Positions 1-7,972 are shown, counted from the stretch's first letter. The stretch: DNA of 15,752 nucleotides from an uncultured Rikenella sp. (GCF_910577125.1 NZ_CAJTMN010000046.1:1-15752), one strand, 5' to 3'. A program made the numbers and translations. The notes: generated from the sequence alone by a model not told the origin.

Positions 1-80
1 GCGTAGCTATCTAAAAGTCTTTTGGGTACCTTTTCTTCAGAAAAGGTACGGTTCCAGCCGGTCAACAAAGAACGATCCGC
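1..80 (+). repeat. Palindromic dispersed repeat, copy R1
   Basis: This is one of four copies of a repeat family in the window. It has a left flank CTAAAAGTCTTTTG from base 11, a perfect 10-bp stem (GTACCTTTTC at 26-35, GAAAAGGTAC at 40-49) with a TTCA loop, and a right flank GGTTCCAGCCGG. Bases 1-18 are identical to 4281-4298 in copy R2, and bases 11-54 are the exact reverse complement of 15709-15752. It lies downstream of rpoB on the transcribed strand. No run of T follows the stem on either strand, so it is not a standard intrinsic terminator. Confidence 0.8.
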
Positions 81-104
81 AACAATCCGAGTGAAAGGAT
101 TGTT
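81..104 (-). terminator. Hairpin directly after the rpoB stop codon
   Basis: AACAATCC at 81-88 and GGATTGTT at 97-104 form a perfect 8-bp stem with an 8-nt loop, touching the rpoB stop codon (105-107). The transcribed strand shows no clear T-run after the stem. rpoC normally follows rpoB, so full termination would be surprising. It may be a processing or mRNA-stabilising hairpin. Confidence 0.35.
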
Positions 105-3100
105 TTATTCGAGTTTGACGTTGAGCCCGAGGCCGGTAAGTTCGTGCAAGAGGACATTCATGGCCTCCGGTATACCCGGCTGCGGCATGTTGTCGCCCTT
201 GACGATCGCTTCGTACGCCTTGGCACGTCCCACGACATCGTCCGACTTGATGGTCAGTATTTCCTGCAAGATATTAGCCGCCCCGAACGCCTCGAGGGCC
301 CAGACCTCCATCTCCCCGAAACGCTGGCCCCCGAACTGCGCCTTACCGCCCAGCGGCTGCTGAGTGATGAGCGAGTACGGGCCGATCGAACGGGCGTGCA
401 TCTTGTCGTCGACCATGTGGCCGAGTTTCAGCATATAGATGACCCCGACCGTCGCCGGCTGGTGGAACATTTCGCCGGTTCCGCCGTCGTAAAGATAGGT
501 CCGGCCGGAGCGCGGAACGCCTGCCTTTTCGGCATACTCGTTGATCTCGTCCAGCGTCGCGCCGTCGAAAATCGGCGTAGCGAACTTAACCCCCAGCTCA
601 CGCCCTGCCCAACCGAGCACGGTTTCGTAAATCTGACCGAGGTTCATACGGCTCGGCACCCCGAGCGGGTTCAGCACGATATCCACGATCGTCCCGTCCG
701 CGAGGAACGGCATATCCTCGTCGCGCACCACCTTGGCCACAATCCCCTTATTACCGTGCCGACCGGCCATCTTGTCGCCGACACGCAGCTTGCGTTTCTT
801 GGCGATATAGACTTTGGCGAGCTGGATAATCCCGGCGGGAAGCTCGTCCCCGTTGGTGATGTTGTATTTCTCGCGTTTGAGGTGTGCGTCGAGCTCCTTG
901 TACTTGATAATGAAGTTGTTGATCAACGCCTTGATCAATTCGTTCTTATCTTTGTCGGAAGTCCACTTGGTCGGGTTGATGTTCAGGTAGTCGAGTTCCT
1001 GCAAAGCCTTTTGCGTGAACTTGTTCCCTTTGTCGATCACTTCCATGCCGAAGTAGTCGTGCACGCCGGTCGAGGTCTTTCCGTTGACGAGCGACCAGAG
1101 TTTCGAGACAAGAATTTCCCGCAGCGCCGCGACCTCCTTGTTGAAGTTCTCTTCGGCGCGTTCGATCTGGGCTTTTTCGCTGGGTTTTCCCTTCTTGCCG
1201 GTGGTCTCTTTCCCGGCGCGGGAGAAGAGTTTCTTGTCGACCACGACGCCGTACAACGAAGGCTGCGCCTTGAGCGAAGCATCTTTCACGTCGCCGGCCT
1301 TATCCCCGAAGATCGCCCGCAGGAGCTTTTCTTCCGGACTCGGATCGCTCTCGCCCTTCGGCGTGATCTTCCCGATCAGGATATCTCCCGGTTTCACATT
1401 GGCGCCGATACGGATCACCCCGTTTTCGTCCAGGTCGCGCGTCGCATCCTCGCTGACGTTCGGAATGTCGCTCGTCAGCTCTTCGACCCCGCGCTTGGTG
1501 TCGCGCACCTCCATAATATACTCGTCCACATGCACCGAGGTGAAGATATCCTCGCGCATCATCCGCTCGGAGATGACGATAGCGTCTTCGAAGTTGTACC
1601 CCTGCCACGGCATGAAAGCCACCTTGAGGTTCCGCCCCAAAGCCAACTCGCCGTTCTCGGTGGAGTAGCCCTGGGTCAATATCTGTCCGGCCACAACGCG
1701 CTCGCCTTTCCGCACCATCGGCTTCAAGGTGATCGAGGTGCTCTGGTTGGTCTTCCGATACTTGGGCAGCTTGTAAACGGTCACTTCCGGGTCGAACGAA
1801 ACGAATTTCTCGTCCTCCGTCCGGTCGTACTTGATATGGATCTCGGTCGAGTCCGAGTGCACGACTTCGCCGTCGCGTTCCGCAACGACCTGCGTCCGGC
1901 TGTCCCCCACGACAGCCCCTTCGAGGCCCGTCCCGACGATAGGCGCCTCCGACCGCAAGAGCGGCACGGCCTGACGCATCATGTTCGATCCCATCAACGC
2001 CCGGTTGGCGTCGTCGTGTTCCAGGAAGGGAATCAACGAAGCGGCAATGGATGCGATCTGGTTCGGCGCGACGTCCATCAACTGCACCTGATCCGGGGTA
2101 ACCATCGGGAAATCGCTGTCCAACCTGGCCTTGATCTGTTCGTCCATCAGCGTTCCGTCCGGCGCCACTTTCGCTTCGGCCTGCGCAATCACGAGGCCTT
2201 CTTCTTCCTCTGCGCTATAGAATTTGATGTGCGAGTTGTCGGTATCCACCTTCCCGCCTTCGACGGTGCGATACGGGGTCTCGATGAAGCCCATGTCGCT
2301 GATCTTGGCGAACACGCACAGCGACGAGATCAGACCGATATTCGGCCCTTCCGGGGTTTCGATCGGACACAACCGCCCGTAATGGGTATAGTGCACGTCC
2401 CGCACTTCGAACCCCGCCCGCTCGCGCGACAGACCGCCCGGCCCCAAAGCGGACAAACGCCGCTTATGGGTCAATTCGGCCAGCGGGTTGGTCTGGTCCA
2501 TAAACTGGCTGAGCTGGTTGGTTCCGAAGAAGGAGTTGATGACGCTCGACAAGGTCTTGGCGTTGATCAAATCGACCGGGGTAAACACCTCGTTATCGCG
2601 CACGTTCATCCGTTCGCGAATGGTTCTGGCCATCCGGGCAAAACCCACGCTGAACTGATTGGCGAGCTGCTCCCCGACCGTTCTCACCCGCCGGTTACTC
2701 AAGTGGTCGATGTCGTCCACATCGGTCTTCGAGTTAATGAGTTGGATGAGGTACTTGATGATGGCGATCATGTCCTCGCGGGTCAAGACTTTGACTTCGC
2801 TCGGGATGTCGAGGTTCAGCTTCTTATTAATTCTGAACCGCCCGACATCGCCCAGGTCGTACCGCTTGTCGGAGAAGAAGAGTTTGTCGATCACGTCCCG
2901 TGCGGTAGCCTCGTCCGGCGGCTCGGAGTTGCGAAGCTGGCGGTAGATATACACCACGGCCTCCTTTTCCGAGTTGCAGGGGTCTTTCTGCAAGGTGTTG
3001 TAGACGATGGAGTAGTCATTTGCGGAAGCCATCTCTTTGTGCAAGAGGAGGGTCTTCTCGCCCGACTCGAGAATGTCGTCGATATGTTCCTCTGCGAGCA

Positions 3101-3947
3101 CGGTCTCGCGGTCGATGATGATCTCGTTCCGCTCGATGGACACGACTTCGCCGGTGTCTTCATCGACAAAGTCTTCGGTCCACGATTTCAAAACCCGTGC
3201 GGCGAGTTTCCTGCCGACTGCCTTTTTCAGGTTGGCTTTATTGACTTTGATCTCGTCGGCGAGGCCGAAAATTTCGAGGATCTGCCGATCCGACTCGAAG
3301 CCGATGGCGCGCAACAACGTAGTCACCGGCAATTTCTTCTTCCGGTCGATATACGCATACATGACATTATTAATGTCCGTAGCGAACTCGATCCACGAGC
3401 CTTTGAACGGAATAATCCGCGCACTGTAGAGCTTGGTCCCGTTGGAGTGCATGCTCTGCCCGAAGAATACGCCGGGCGACCGGTGCAGCTGCGACACGAT
3501 CACGCGCTCCGCCCCATTGATCACGAACGTCCCCCGCGGGGTCATATACGGCACGGCGCCGAAGTATACGTCCTGAATCACGGGGTCGAAATCCTCATGC
3601 TCCGGGTCGGTGCAGTACAACTTCAGCTTAGCTTTCAGCGGTACGCTGTAGGTCAGGCCGCGCTCCAGACACTCGTCGATGGAGTATCTCGGGGGGTCGA
3701 TATAGTAGTCGATGAACTCGAGGACGAAGTTGTTACGGGTGTCGGTGATGGGGAAGTTCTCCATGAACACTTTGTACAACCCTTCGTCGAGCCGGTTCTC
3801 GGCTGTGGTCTCGAGCTGAAAGAAATCTTTGAAGGATTTCAGCTGCACCTCCAGAAAGTCGGGATAGTCCATCCGTAGATCGGACGAGGCGAAGCTGATA
3901 CGCTGCGGGTGCTGCTGAGACCCGCTGGTGGTGGCTTTCGTCGGCAT
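105..3947 (-). CDS. rpoB: DNA-directed RNA polymerase subunit beta
   Basis: This encodes the 1280-residue beta subunit of RNA polymerase, which with beta' forms the catalytic centre and binds rifamycins. The length is usual for Bacteroidetes. The ATG start gives MPTKATTSG, and the conserved core begins with MDYPDFLEVQLKSF. The fork-loop/rifampicin region starts at F473 (FFGTNQLSQFMDQ) and runs through HKRRLSALGPGG. Residues matching E. coli Q513, D516, H526 and S531 are Q481, D484, H494 and S499, all the sensitive-type residues. The basic active-site segment GDKMAGRHGNKG lies at 1057-1068, and the C-terminus ends in ELTGLGLNVKLE. The gene follows rplL after an unusually long 755-nt spacer in which I found no perfect Bacteroidetes promoter. 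It is therefore probably transcribed by read-through from the ribosomal-protein genes. rpoC is expected to the left of base 1. Confidence 0.99.
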   Translation of the reverse strand: MPTKATTSGSQQHPQRISFASSDLRMDYPDFLEVQLKSFKDFFQLETTAENRLDEGLYKVFMENFPITDTRNNFVLEFIDYYIDPPRYSIDECLERGLTYSVPLKAKLKLYCTDPEHEDFDPVIQDVYFGAVPYMTPRGTFVINGAERVIVSQLHRSPGVFFGQSMHSNGTKLYSARIIPFKGSWIEFATDINNVMYAYIDRKKKLPVTTLLRAIGFESDRQILEIFGLADEIKVNKANLKKAVGRKLAARVLKSWTEDFVDEDTGEVVSIERNEIIIDRETVLAEEHIDDILESGEKTLLLHKEMASANDYSIVYNTLQKDPCNSEKEAVVYIYRQLRNSEPPDEATARDVIDKLFFSDKRYDLGDVGRFRINKKLNLDIPSEVKVLTREDMIAIIKYLIQLINSKTDVDDIDHLSNRRVRTVGEQLANQFSVGFARMARTIRERMNVRDNEVFTPVDLINAKTLSSVINSFFGTNQLSQFMDQTNPLAELTHKRRLSALGPGGLSRERAGFEVRDVHYTHYGRLCPIETPEGPNIGLISSLCVFAKISDMGFIETPYRTVEGGKVDTDNSHIKFYSAEEEEGLVIAQAEAKVAPDGTLMDEQIKARLDSDFPMVTPDQVQLMDVAPNQIASIAASLIPFLEHDDANRALMGSNMMRQAVPLLRSEAPIVGTGLEGAVVGDSRTQVVAERDGEVVHSDSTEIHIKYDRTEDEKFVSFDPEVTVYKLPKYRKTNQSTSITLKPMVRKGERVVAGQILTQGYSTENGELALGRNLKVAFMPWQGYNFEDAIVISERMMREDIFTSVHVDEYIMEVRDTKRGVEELTSDIPNVSEDATRDLDENGVIRIGANVKPGDILIGKITPKGESDPSPEEKLLRAIFGDKAGDVKDASLKAQPSLYGVVVDKKLFSRAGKETTGKKGKPSEKAQIERAEENFNKEVAALREILVSKLWSLVNGKTSTGVHDYFGMEVIDKGNKFTQKALQELDYLNINPTKWTSDKDKNELIKALINNFIIKYKELDAHLKREKYNITNGDELPAGIIQLAKVYIAKKRKLRVGDKMAGRHGNKGIVAKVVRDEDMPFLADGTIVDIVLNPLGVPSRMNLGQIYETVLGWAGRELGVKFATPIFDGATLDEINEYAEKAGVPRSGRTYLYDGGTGEMFHQPATVGVIYMLKLGHMVDDKMHARSIGPYSLITQQPLGGKAQFGGQRFGEMEVWALEAFGAANILQEILTIKSDDVVGRAKAYEAIVKGDNMPQPGIPEAMNVLLHELTGLGLNVKLE

Positions 3948-4059
3948 GTTCTTTTTTACAAGGTTCCTAAATTCGGTGAAAGCGCTAAATCTATTTTCCG
4001 GAACTTTTTTCTCCTGCTATTTAATCGTCTCTTCTCTGTATGGGCGTAGTGTTTTCATT

Positions 4060-4135
4060 GGGTTGGAGGGTACTGTTCTCTTTGTGAACAAAGAGAACCA
4101 GAAAAACTTTAGAGGATGCTTCGCATCCTAAAGCT
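4060..4135 (-). repeat. Palindromic dispersed repeat, copy R3
   Basis: The centre is a perfect 11-bp inverted repeat (GTTCTCTTTGT at 4075-4085, ACAAAGAGAAC at 4088-4098). Read on the minus strand, the flanks CTAAAGTTTTTCTGG and AGTACCCTCC match those of R1 and R2, while the stem sequence is quite different yet still pairs. A second hairpin, GGATGC-TTC-GCATCC, adjoins it at 4114-4128. The orientation is opposite to R1 and R2. Confidence 0.65.
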
Positions 4136-4162
4136 GCCGGCGGCCCAACCCTCGGACTATTC

Positions 4163-4241
4163 GTCGGGTTGTGATTTTCAGGCGCGGCGCGCTAATATAA
4201 GGCAAATAACCCAAGCGCGCCCGCCGAAAATCCAACCCGAC
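4163..4241. repeat. Long imperfect inverted repeat in the rplL-rpoB spacer
   Basis: The left arm 4163-4192 (GTCGGGTT, then GATTTTC, then GCGCGC) is nearly complementary to the right arm 4215-4241 (GCGCGC, then GAAAATC, then AACCCGAC). The loop between them is AT-rich. It sits between the oppositely oriented repeats R3 and R2. It could fold in the rplL-rpoB mRNA, or mark the centre of a small inserted composite element. Confidence 0.65.
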
Positions 4242-4280
4242 AGACCTGCGAAGATTGAGGACTGCGGAGCCTAAGGTAGA

Positions 4281-4351
4281 GCGTAGCTATCTAAAAGTTC
4301 TTTGCGCCGCTTTCTTGAAAGAAAGCGGCAGTTCCATCCGGCTCAAAGAAC
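4281..4351 (+). repeat. Palindromic dispersed repeat, copy R2
   Basis: The first 18 bases (GCGTAGCTATCTAAAAGT) are identical to bases 1-18. The stem is GCCGCTTTC at 4306-4314 paired with GAAAGCGGC at 4321-4329. The flank AGTTCCATCCGG then matches GGTTCCAGCCGG of R1, and AAAGAAC follows in both. The stem differs from R1 on both arms in a compensating way. Confidence 0.8.
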
Positions 4352-4630
4352 AATTTACACGCAATAAAAAAGAACAAACGACTGAAAGAGCGGAAAAAGT
4401 TTGGCCAGACCGTTCCGGAGGAGGAGGGGGTGTTTCTTGTCCGGTTCGCCATTAGCCTGCGAGGCGGACAACTCTGCTCCCCAGCTCTTGTGGGTCTGTT
4501 ATCTCCTTGTGCAGAAGGCCGTCCGAGAGGCGGCTTCGGCAGGTGGTATTCGATTGCGCGGAAAGAGGCGCTTTCAAAAACCAGAAAAAGGTGCAAAGCC
4601 CACGCGAGGTGAGCCTTACACCGTTCGTTG

Positions 4631-4688
4631 TTTCCGGGAGACTGGTTTTCAGCGACTTATGCCAAAAATCAGGAAAGTATCCCGGAAA
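4631..4688 (-). other. Stem-loop just downstream of rplL
   Basis: TTTCCGGGA at 4631-4639 pairs with TCCCGGAAA at 4680-4688 (9 bp). Inside it CTGGTTTT at 4642-4649 pairs with AAAATCAG at 4665-4672 (one G-T pair). It begins about 15 nt after the rplL stop in the transcript. There is no T-run, so it is more likely a processing site, stabiliser or partial attenuator than a full terminator. Confidence 0.45.
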
Positions 4689-4702
4689 GATGGGAAGCGG
4701 TC

Positions 4703-5080
4703 TTACTTCAGTTCCACTTCTGCACCAGCTTCTTCGAGCTGTGCTTTCAGCGATTCGGCTTCTTCTTTCGAAACGCCTTCTTTGACTGCTTTCGGAGCGC
4801 CGTCTACGAGGTCTTTGGCTTCTTTCAGGCCGAGACCGGTGAGTTCTTTAACGACTTTCACCACCTGCAGTTTAGCCTGGCCGCCGGATTTGAGGATCAC
4901 GTCGAACGAGCTCTTTTCAGCAGCGCCGCCTTCTGCGCCGCCGGCTGCCGGTGCTGCCACAGCCACAGCTGCAGCTGCCGGTTCGATACCGTATTCGTCT
5001 TTGAGGATGGTTGCGAGTTCGTTGACTTCTTTAACGGTCAGGTTTACCAGCGATTCTGCCAGTGCTTTGATGTCTGCCAT
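4703..5080 (-). CDS. rplL: 50S ribosomal protein L7/L12
   Basis: This encodes the stalk protein of the large ribosomal subunit. It is present in several copies on L10 and recruits and stimulates the translation GTPases. The 125-residue length is typical. An N-terminal dimerisation domain (about 1-33) is followed by a flexible Ala/Gly-rich hinge (about 34-56). The C-terminal factor-binding domain (57-125) carries the conserved stretch GLGLKEAKDLVDGAP at 82-96. The ATG start and TAA stop are clear. It lies 258 nt downstream of rplJ, a longer gap than usual for this pair, and is followed by the long spacer before rpoB. Confidence 0.99.
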   Translation of the reverse strand: MADIKALAESLVNLTVKEVNELATILKDEYGIEPAAAAVAVAAPAAGGAEGGAAEKSSFDVILKSGGQAKLQVVKVVKELTGLGLKEAKDLVDGAPKAVKEGVSKEEAESLKAQLEEAGAEVELK

Positions 5081-5338
5081 CTTGGGTATTGGTTTGAATG
5101 GTTATTAATTGGCTTGTTTGTCTCCTTCCGAGGGATTTTACCGCTACCTTTGGGCCCGGACGCCCGGTTCCGCGCGTGGTTCGGAGAGTCTCTCCGACGG
5201 GTGGAACCTGTCACGGTTGCCGCGGGTCTACTCGGTGTCGCGCCCCTCTTCTCAGGGTTACAAACGGTTTTTTGCTGTTGAAGTATCAAGCGGCGCTATG
5301 CGGCGATGTCGCAACATAGCCCCCGCCAATAGTCAGTC
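5081..5338 (-). promoter_or_regulatory. Structured rplJ-rplL spacer
   Basis: This 258-nt spacer has no convincing gene. It holds a composite hairpin, with outer arms GGTTCC at 5166-5171 and GGAACC at 5203-5208 and inner arms TCGGAGAG at 5181-5188 and CTCTCCGA at 5190-5197. A second hairpin lies just after the rplJ stop, with GCTATG at 5295-5300 and CATAGC at 5315-5320. No TAnnTTTG promoter was found on the minus strand. The structures could adjust rplL expression relative to rplJ, since L12 is needed in excess over L10. This is inference from position and structure only. Confidence 0.4.
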
Positions 5339-5869
5339 CTACTGTGCCCGGTTTTCCAATGCTTTGACCAGACCGGAGATTTTTCCGCCGGCAGATCCCT
5401 GCAAAGCCGAGATAACGTTCTTGGCCGGGGATTGCAGCAGGCTGATAACGTCTCCGATGAGTTCTTCGCGGGATTTGATGTTGACGAGCGCTTCCAACGA
5501 GGCTTCCCCCATATAGACGCATTCGTCGACATACGCCGCCTTGAGCATCGGTTTTTCTCCTCCCTTATCCTTGCGGAATGCTTTGATCAGCTTGGCGGGT
5601 GCGTTCCCGGTGTTGGAGAACATAATGGAGGTAGACCCCTCCAAAACACTCACCAGTTCGGCATCAGCCTTGCCGGTCTGTTCCAGCGCCTTGCCGAGCA
5701 AGGTATTCTTCACAACGATGAGCTTGATCTCCTTTTCGAAGCAGGAGCGACGCAAGGCTGCGGTCTGCTCTGCATTCATGCCGGAGATGTCGGCGAGGTA
5801 GAAGTGGGTATAGGTTCCGAGCTGATCGGCTAAACTCTTGATTACTTCGGATTTCTGTTCCTTTCTCAT
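5339..5869 (-). CDS. rplJ: 50S ribosomal protein L10
   Basis: L10 anchors the L12 dimers to the ribosome through its C-terminal helix and binds 23S rRNA with its N-terminal domain. In many bacteria it also represses its own mRNA. The 176-residue protein starts MRKEQKSEVIKSLADQL and contains the family segments HFYLADISGMNAEQTAALRR and VVKNTLLGKAL. A long helical tail (about 130-176) would hold the L12-binding sites. It follows rplA by 25 nt, which leaves little room for a classical L10 leader directly before the gene. Stop codon TAG. Confidence 0.98.
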   Translation of the reverse strand: MRKEQKSEVIKSLADQLGTYTHFYLADISGMNAEQTAALRRSCFEKEIKLIVVKNTLLGKALEQTGKADAELVSVLEGSTSIMFSNTGNAPAKLIKAFRKDKGGEKPMLKAAYVDECVYMGEASLEALVNIKSREELIGDVISLLQSPAKNVISALQGSAGGKISGLVKALENRAQ

Positions 5870-5894
5870 CTCTCAGTTTCTTGTGGTTAGTCGA

Positions 5895-6584
5895 TTAGTC
5901 GACGGATTTCGGGTCGATCTGCAAGCCGGGGCTCATGGTCGTGGAGAGGTAGATACTCTTCACGTATGTCCCCTTAGCAGCAGCAGGTTTGAGTTTCAAG
6001 ATGGTGCGCAAGAACTCCTTGGCGTTGTCTTCGATCTGTTTGGCGTCGAAAGACACTTTCCCGATAGAAGTATGCACGATCCCGAATTTATCGACTTTGA
6101 AGTCGATTTTCCCGGCTTTAACCTCTTCGACCGCTTTGCCGACCTCCATGGTCACAGTCCCGGTCTTAGGGTTCGGCATGAGGCCTCTCGGCCCGAGCAC
6201 GCGTCCCAATGCCCCTACCTTGGCCATCACGTTCGGGGTACAGATAATCACGTCGACATCGGTCCACCCTCCCTTGATCTTCTCTACGTATTCGTCGAGG
6301 CCGACAAAATCTGCGCCTGCCGCATTGGCTTCGGCTTCTTTGTCGGGCGTGCAGAGAACGAGCACGCGAACGGTTTTCCCCGTCCCATGCGGCAAGGTAA
6401 CGACGCCGCGAACCATCTGGTTAGCTTTCCGGGGATCGACGCCGAGACGGACGTCGATATCGACGGAGGCGTCGAATTTGGTGAAGGTGATGTCTTTGAG
6501 CAATGCCGCAGCTTCGTCCACTTTGTGAACTTTTCCGGGTTCTACTTTGGCGAGGACGGCTTTTCTATTTTTGGTCAGTTTCAT
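5895..6584 (-). CDS. rplA: 50S ribosomal protein L1
   Basis: L1 forms the mobile stalk next to the ribosomal E site and helps release deacylated tRNA. In E. coli it also represses translation of the rplK-rplA mRNA. The 229-residue length is standard. The family signature GPRGLMPNPKTGT lies at 131-143, with the two-domain pattern around it (VVTLPHGTGKTVRV at 61-74, SIYLSTTMSPG near the C-terminus). It is 23 nt downstream of rplK and 25 nt upstream of rplJ. No obvious L1 target site was identified, because the nusG-rplK gap is only 13 nt. Confidence 0.99.
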   Translation of the reverse strand: MKLTKNRKAVLAKVEPGKVHKVDEAAALLKDITFTKFDASVDIDVRLGVDPRKANQMVRGVVTLPHGTGKTVRVLVLCTPDKEAEANAAGADFVGLDEYVEKIKGGWTDVDVIICTPNVMAKVGALGRVLGPRGLMPNPKTGTVTMEVGKAVEEVKAGKIDFKVDKFGIVHTSIGKVSFDAKQIEDNAKEFLRTILKLKPAAAKGTYVKSIYLSTTMSPGLQIDPKSVD

Positions 6585-6607
6585 AGGGTATGGTCTCCTC
6601 TCCTCGG

Positions 6608-7051
6608 TTAGTTGTTTTTCGGAAATTCACCGGTGACGCTGATCCCCATACTCCTGGCGGTACCTGCGACCATCCGCATGGCGGATTCGACGGTGAAGCA
6701 GTTCATGTCTTCCATCTTTTCCTTGGCGATGGTCTGGATCTGTTCCCAGGTCACGGAAGCGACTTTTTTCCGGTTGGGTTCGGCAGAACCCGACTGAATT
6801 TTAGCTGCTTCTTTGAGCTGTACTGCCACCGGGGGTTGTTTAACGACGAAGTCGAAGGACTTGTCGCTGTAGACGGTAATCACCACAGGCAACACTTTGC
6901 CAGCTTTGTCCTGCGTTTTAGCGTTGAACTGCTTGCAGAACTCCATGATATTGACCCCCTTGGAACCCAAGGCGGGACCTACGGGCGGCGAGGGATTCGC
7001 TGCGCCGCCTTTGATTTGCAGTTTGATGAATCCTGCAACTTCTTTGGCCAT
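6608..7051 (-). CDS. rplK: 50S ribosomal protein L11
   Basis: L11 binds the GTPase-associated centre of 23S rRNA and takes part in factor binding, in thiostrepton sensitivity and, in many bacteria, in RelA activation. The 147-residue protein has the proline-rich switch PPVGPALG at 22-29, the linker to the C-terminal rRNA-binding domain, and the closing part AMRMVAGTARSMGISVTG. It starts 13 nt after nusG, which indicates co-transcription and probably translational coupling. Confidence 0.99.
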   Translation of the reverse strand: MAKEVAGFIKLQIKGGAANPSPPVGPALGSKGVNIMEFCKQFNAKTQDKAGKVLPVVITVYSDKSFDFVVKQPPVAVQLKEAAKIQSGSAEPNRKKVASVTWEQIQTIAKEKMEDMNCFTVESAMRMVAGTARSMGISVTGEFPKNN

Positions 7052-7064
7052 GATCGTGTGTGTT

Positions 7065-7628
7065 TTACTCTTTTTCTACTTGCATAAAACTCAACTCCAT
7101 CGGAGTCTTACGCCCGAATATCTTGACAGAGACGTGGAGTTTTTTCCGTTCGTTGTCGACTTTTTCGATGGTGCCGACGAAGGAAGCAAAAGGTCCGTCG
7201 ATCACCTTGACGGATTCGCCTTCCACGTAAGGGGTTTCGTTTTCTTCCTCTTGCGTGGCGAGCTCGTCCACCCGACCCAGGATCCGACTGACTTCCTGAG
7301 GCCTGAGAGGGGTGGCCTGCAGGGTGGATTCCTTGGTGTCGCTCAAAAATCCGAGAACGTTCGGAGCGTTCCTCAAGATATGCGGTATTTCGCCCACGAG
7401 GGCGGCTTGTACCAAGACGTAGCCGGGATAGGAAATACGTTCTTTGGTGATTTTCTTCCCGTTGCGTACCTGATAGACTTTTTCGGTGGGAATAAGCACT
7501 TGGGCGATCGAGTCTTCGAGGTGCAAGGTGCGGATCTCGGATTCGAGATATTCCTTGACTTTTTTCTCTTTACCGCCGATGGCGCGTATGACGTACCATT
7601 CCAGGACGGTTTTTTCTCCGTTGCTCAT
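7065..7628 (-). CDS. nusG: Transcription termination/antitermination factor NusG
   Basis: NusG binds the RNA polymerase clamp and modulates elongation, pausing, Rho termination and coupling to the ribosome. The 187-residue protein has an NGN domain beginning at W11 (WYVIRAIGGKEKKV), with the core YPGYVLV at 68-74. A C-terminal KOW domain at about 136-187 (VEGESVKVIDGPFASFVG) follows. A Glu-rich linker (TQEEENET, near 125-132) joins the domains. The family often has about 180 residues, so the gene is complete. It lies 80 nt after secE, and that gap contains a perfect 7-bp hairpin at 7675-7690 (GCGATCT/AGATCGC). Confidence 0.98.
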   Translation of the reverse strand: MSNGEKTVLEWYVIRAIGGKEKKVKEYLESEIRTLHLEDSIAQVLIPTEKVYQVRNGKKITKERISYPGYVLVQAALVGEIPHILRNAPNVLGFLSDTKESTLQATPLRPQEVSRILGRVDELATQEEENETPYVEGESVKVIDGPFASFVGTIEKVDNERKKLHVSVKIFGRKTPMELSFMQVEKE

Positions 7629-7708
7629 TCCGCGTGTACTAATATTCTGAAAACCTACTTGCTGTGCGTGTGGTGCGATCTGGAGATCGCGCCGGAAAGA
7701 TGAAGGGA

Positions 7709-7897
7709 CTAATACAAAATACTGTATATGCCTTTCATAATCGTTTCGAAGCTGATGTCCATGGCGAGGATCACGAGGGCGAGGATCAGCGAGGCGATCA
7801 TGACGACGATGGCGCTGTTCTGCAGGGAGCTCCAGCTGGGCCAGGTGACTTTGTGGACGAGTTCGTTGTATGCTTCTTTGAAGTAGGTGGCTTTCAT
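7709..7897 (-). CDS. secE: Preprotein translocase subunit SecE
   Basis: SecE is the essential clamp of the SecYEG channel in the inner membrane. The 62-residue protein is the short form with one membrane helix (about 28-47, rich in I, V, L and A). An amphipathic segment, NELVHKVTWPSWSSLQNS, precedes the helix and carries the conserved V-x-W-P pattern. Its position directly before nusG agrees with the almost universal secE-nusG pairing. The usual upstream neighbour is tRNA-Trp or tuf, but here an extra gene intervenes. Confidence 0.95.
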   Translation of the reverse strand: MKATYFKEAYNELVHKVTWPSWSSLQNSAIVVMIASLILALVILAMDISFETIMKGIYSILY

Positions 7898-7972
7898 AAT
7901 CGGGTTCTATGAAAAACGGGAGAGGAGTGGTGTGCTCCTCGTCCGAATGGGTATGTGTTCTCTTCGTGTGTA

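Larger units (their letters stand above)
3948..4702. other. Long rplL-rpoB spacer, no gene
   Basis: This 755-nt stretch between rplL and rpoB holds no convincing gene. Short open frames on both strands show no family resemblance. It contains two copies of the palindromic repeat in opposite orientation (R3 and R2), a long imperfect hairpin between them, a small hairpin GGATGC-TTC-GCATCC at 4114-4128, and a hairpin just after rplL. The last 50 bases before rpoB are AT-rich, with only a weak resemblance to a Bacteroidetes -7 element (TAGATTTA on the minus strand). In E. coli the matching spacer carries an attenuator and an RNase III site, so a regulatory role is plausible but not shown. Confidence 0.7.

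Noticed and set aside
11..54. R1 as a standard intrinsic terminator for rpoB
   Set aside because: The stem is followed by CCAAAAG on the transcribed strand, not by a T-run, and the same element occurs elsewhere in both orientations.
2430..2540. Rifampicin-resistance substitutions in rpoB
   Set aside because: Residues Q481, D484, H494 and S499 are the usual sensitive-type residues, so no known resistance change is seen at these positions.
144..3878. An open frame of 1244 codons on the plus strand opposite rpoB
   Set aside because: It is fully antisense to a certain gene, has no recognisable domain, and its His/Arg/Val/Leu-rich composition is what codon bias of rpoB produces on the opposite strand.
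4255..4785. Several short open frames in the rplL-rpoB spacer and around it
   Set aside because: They overlap repeats and hairpins, show no conserved pattern, and several run into rplL on the opposite strand.
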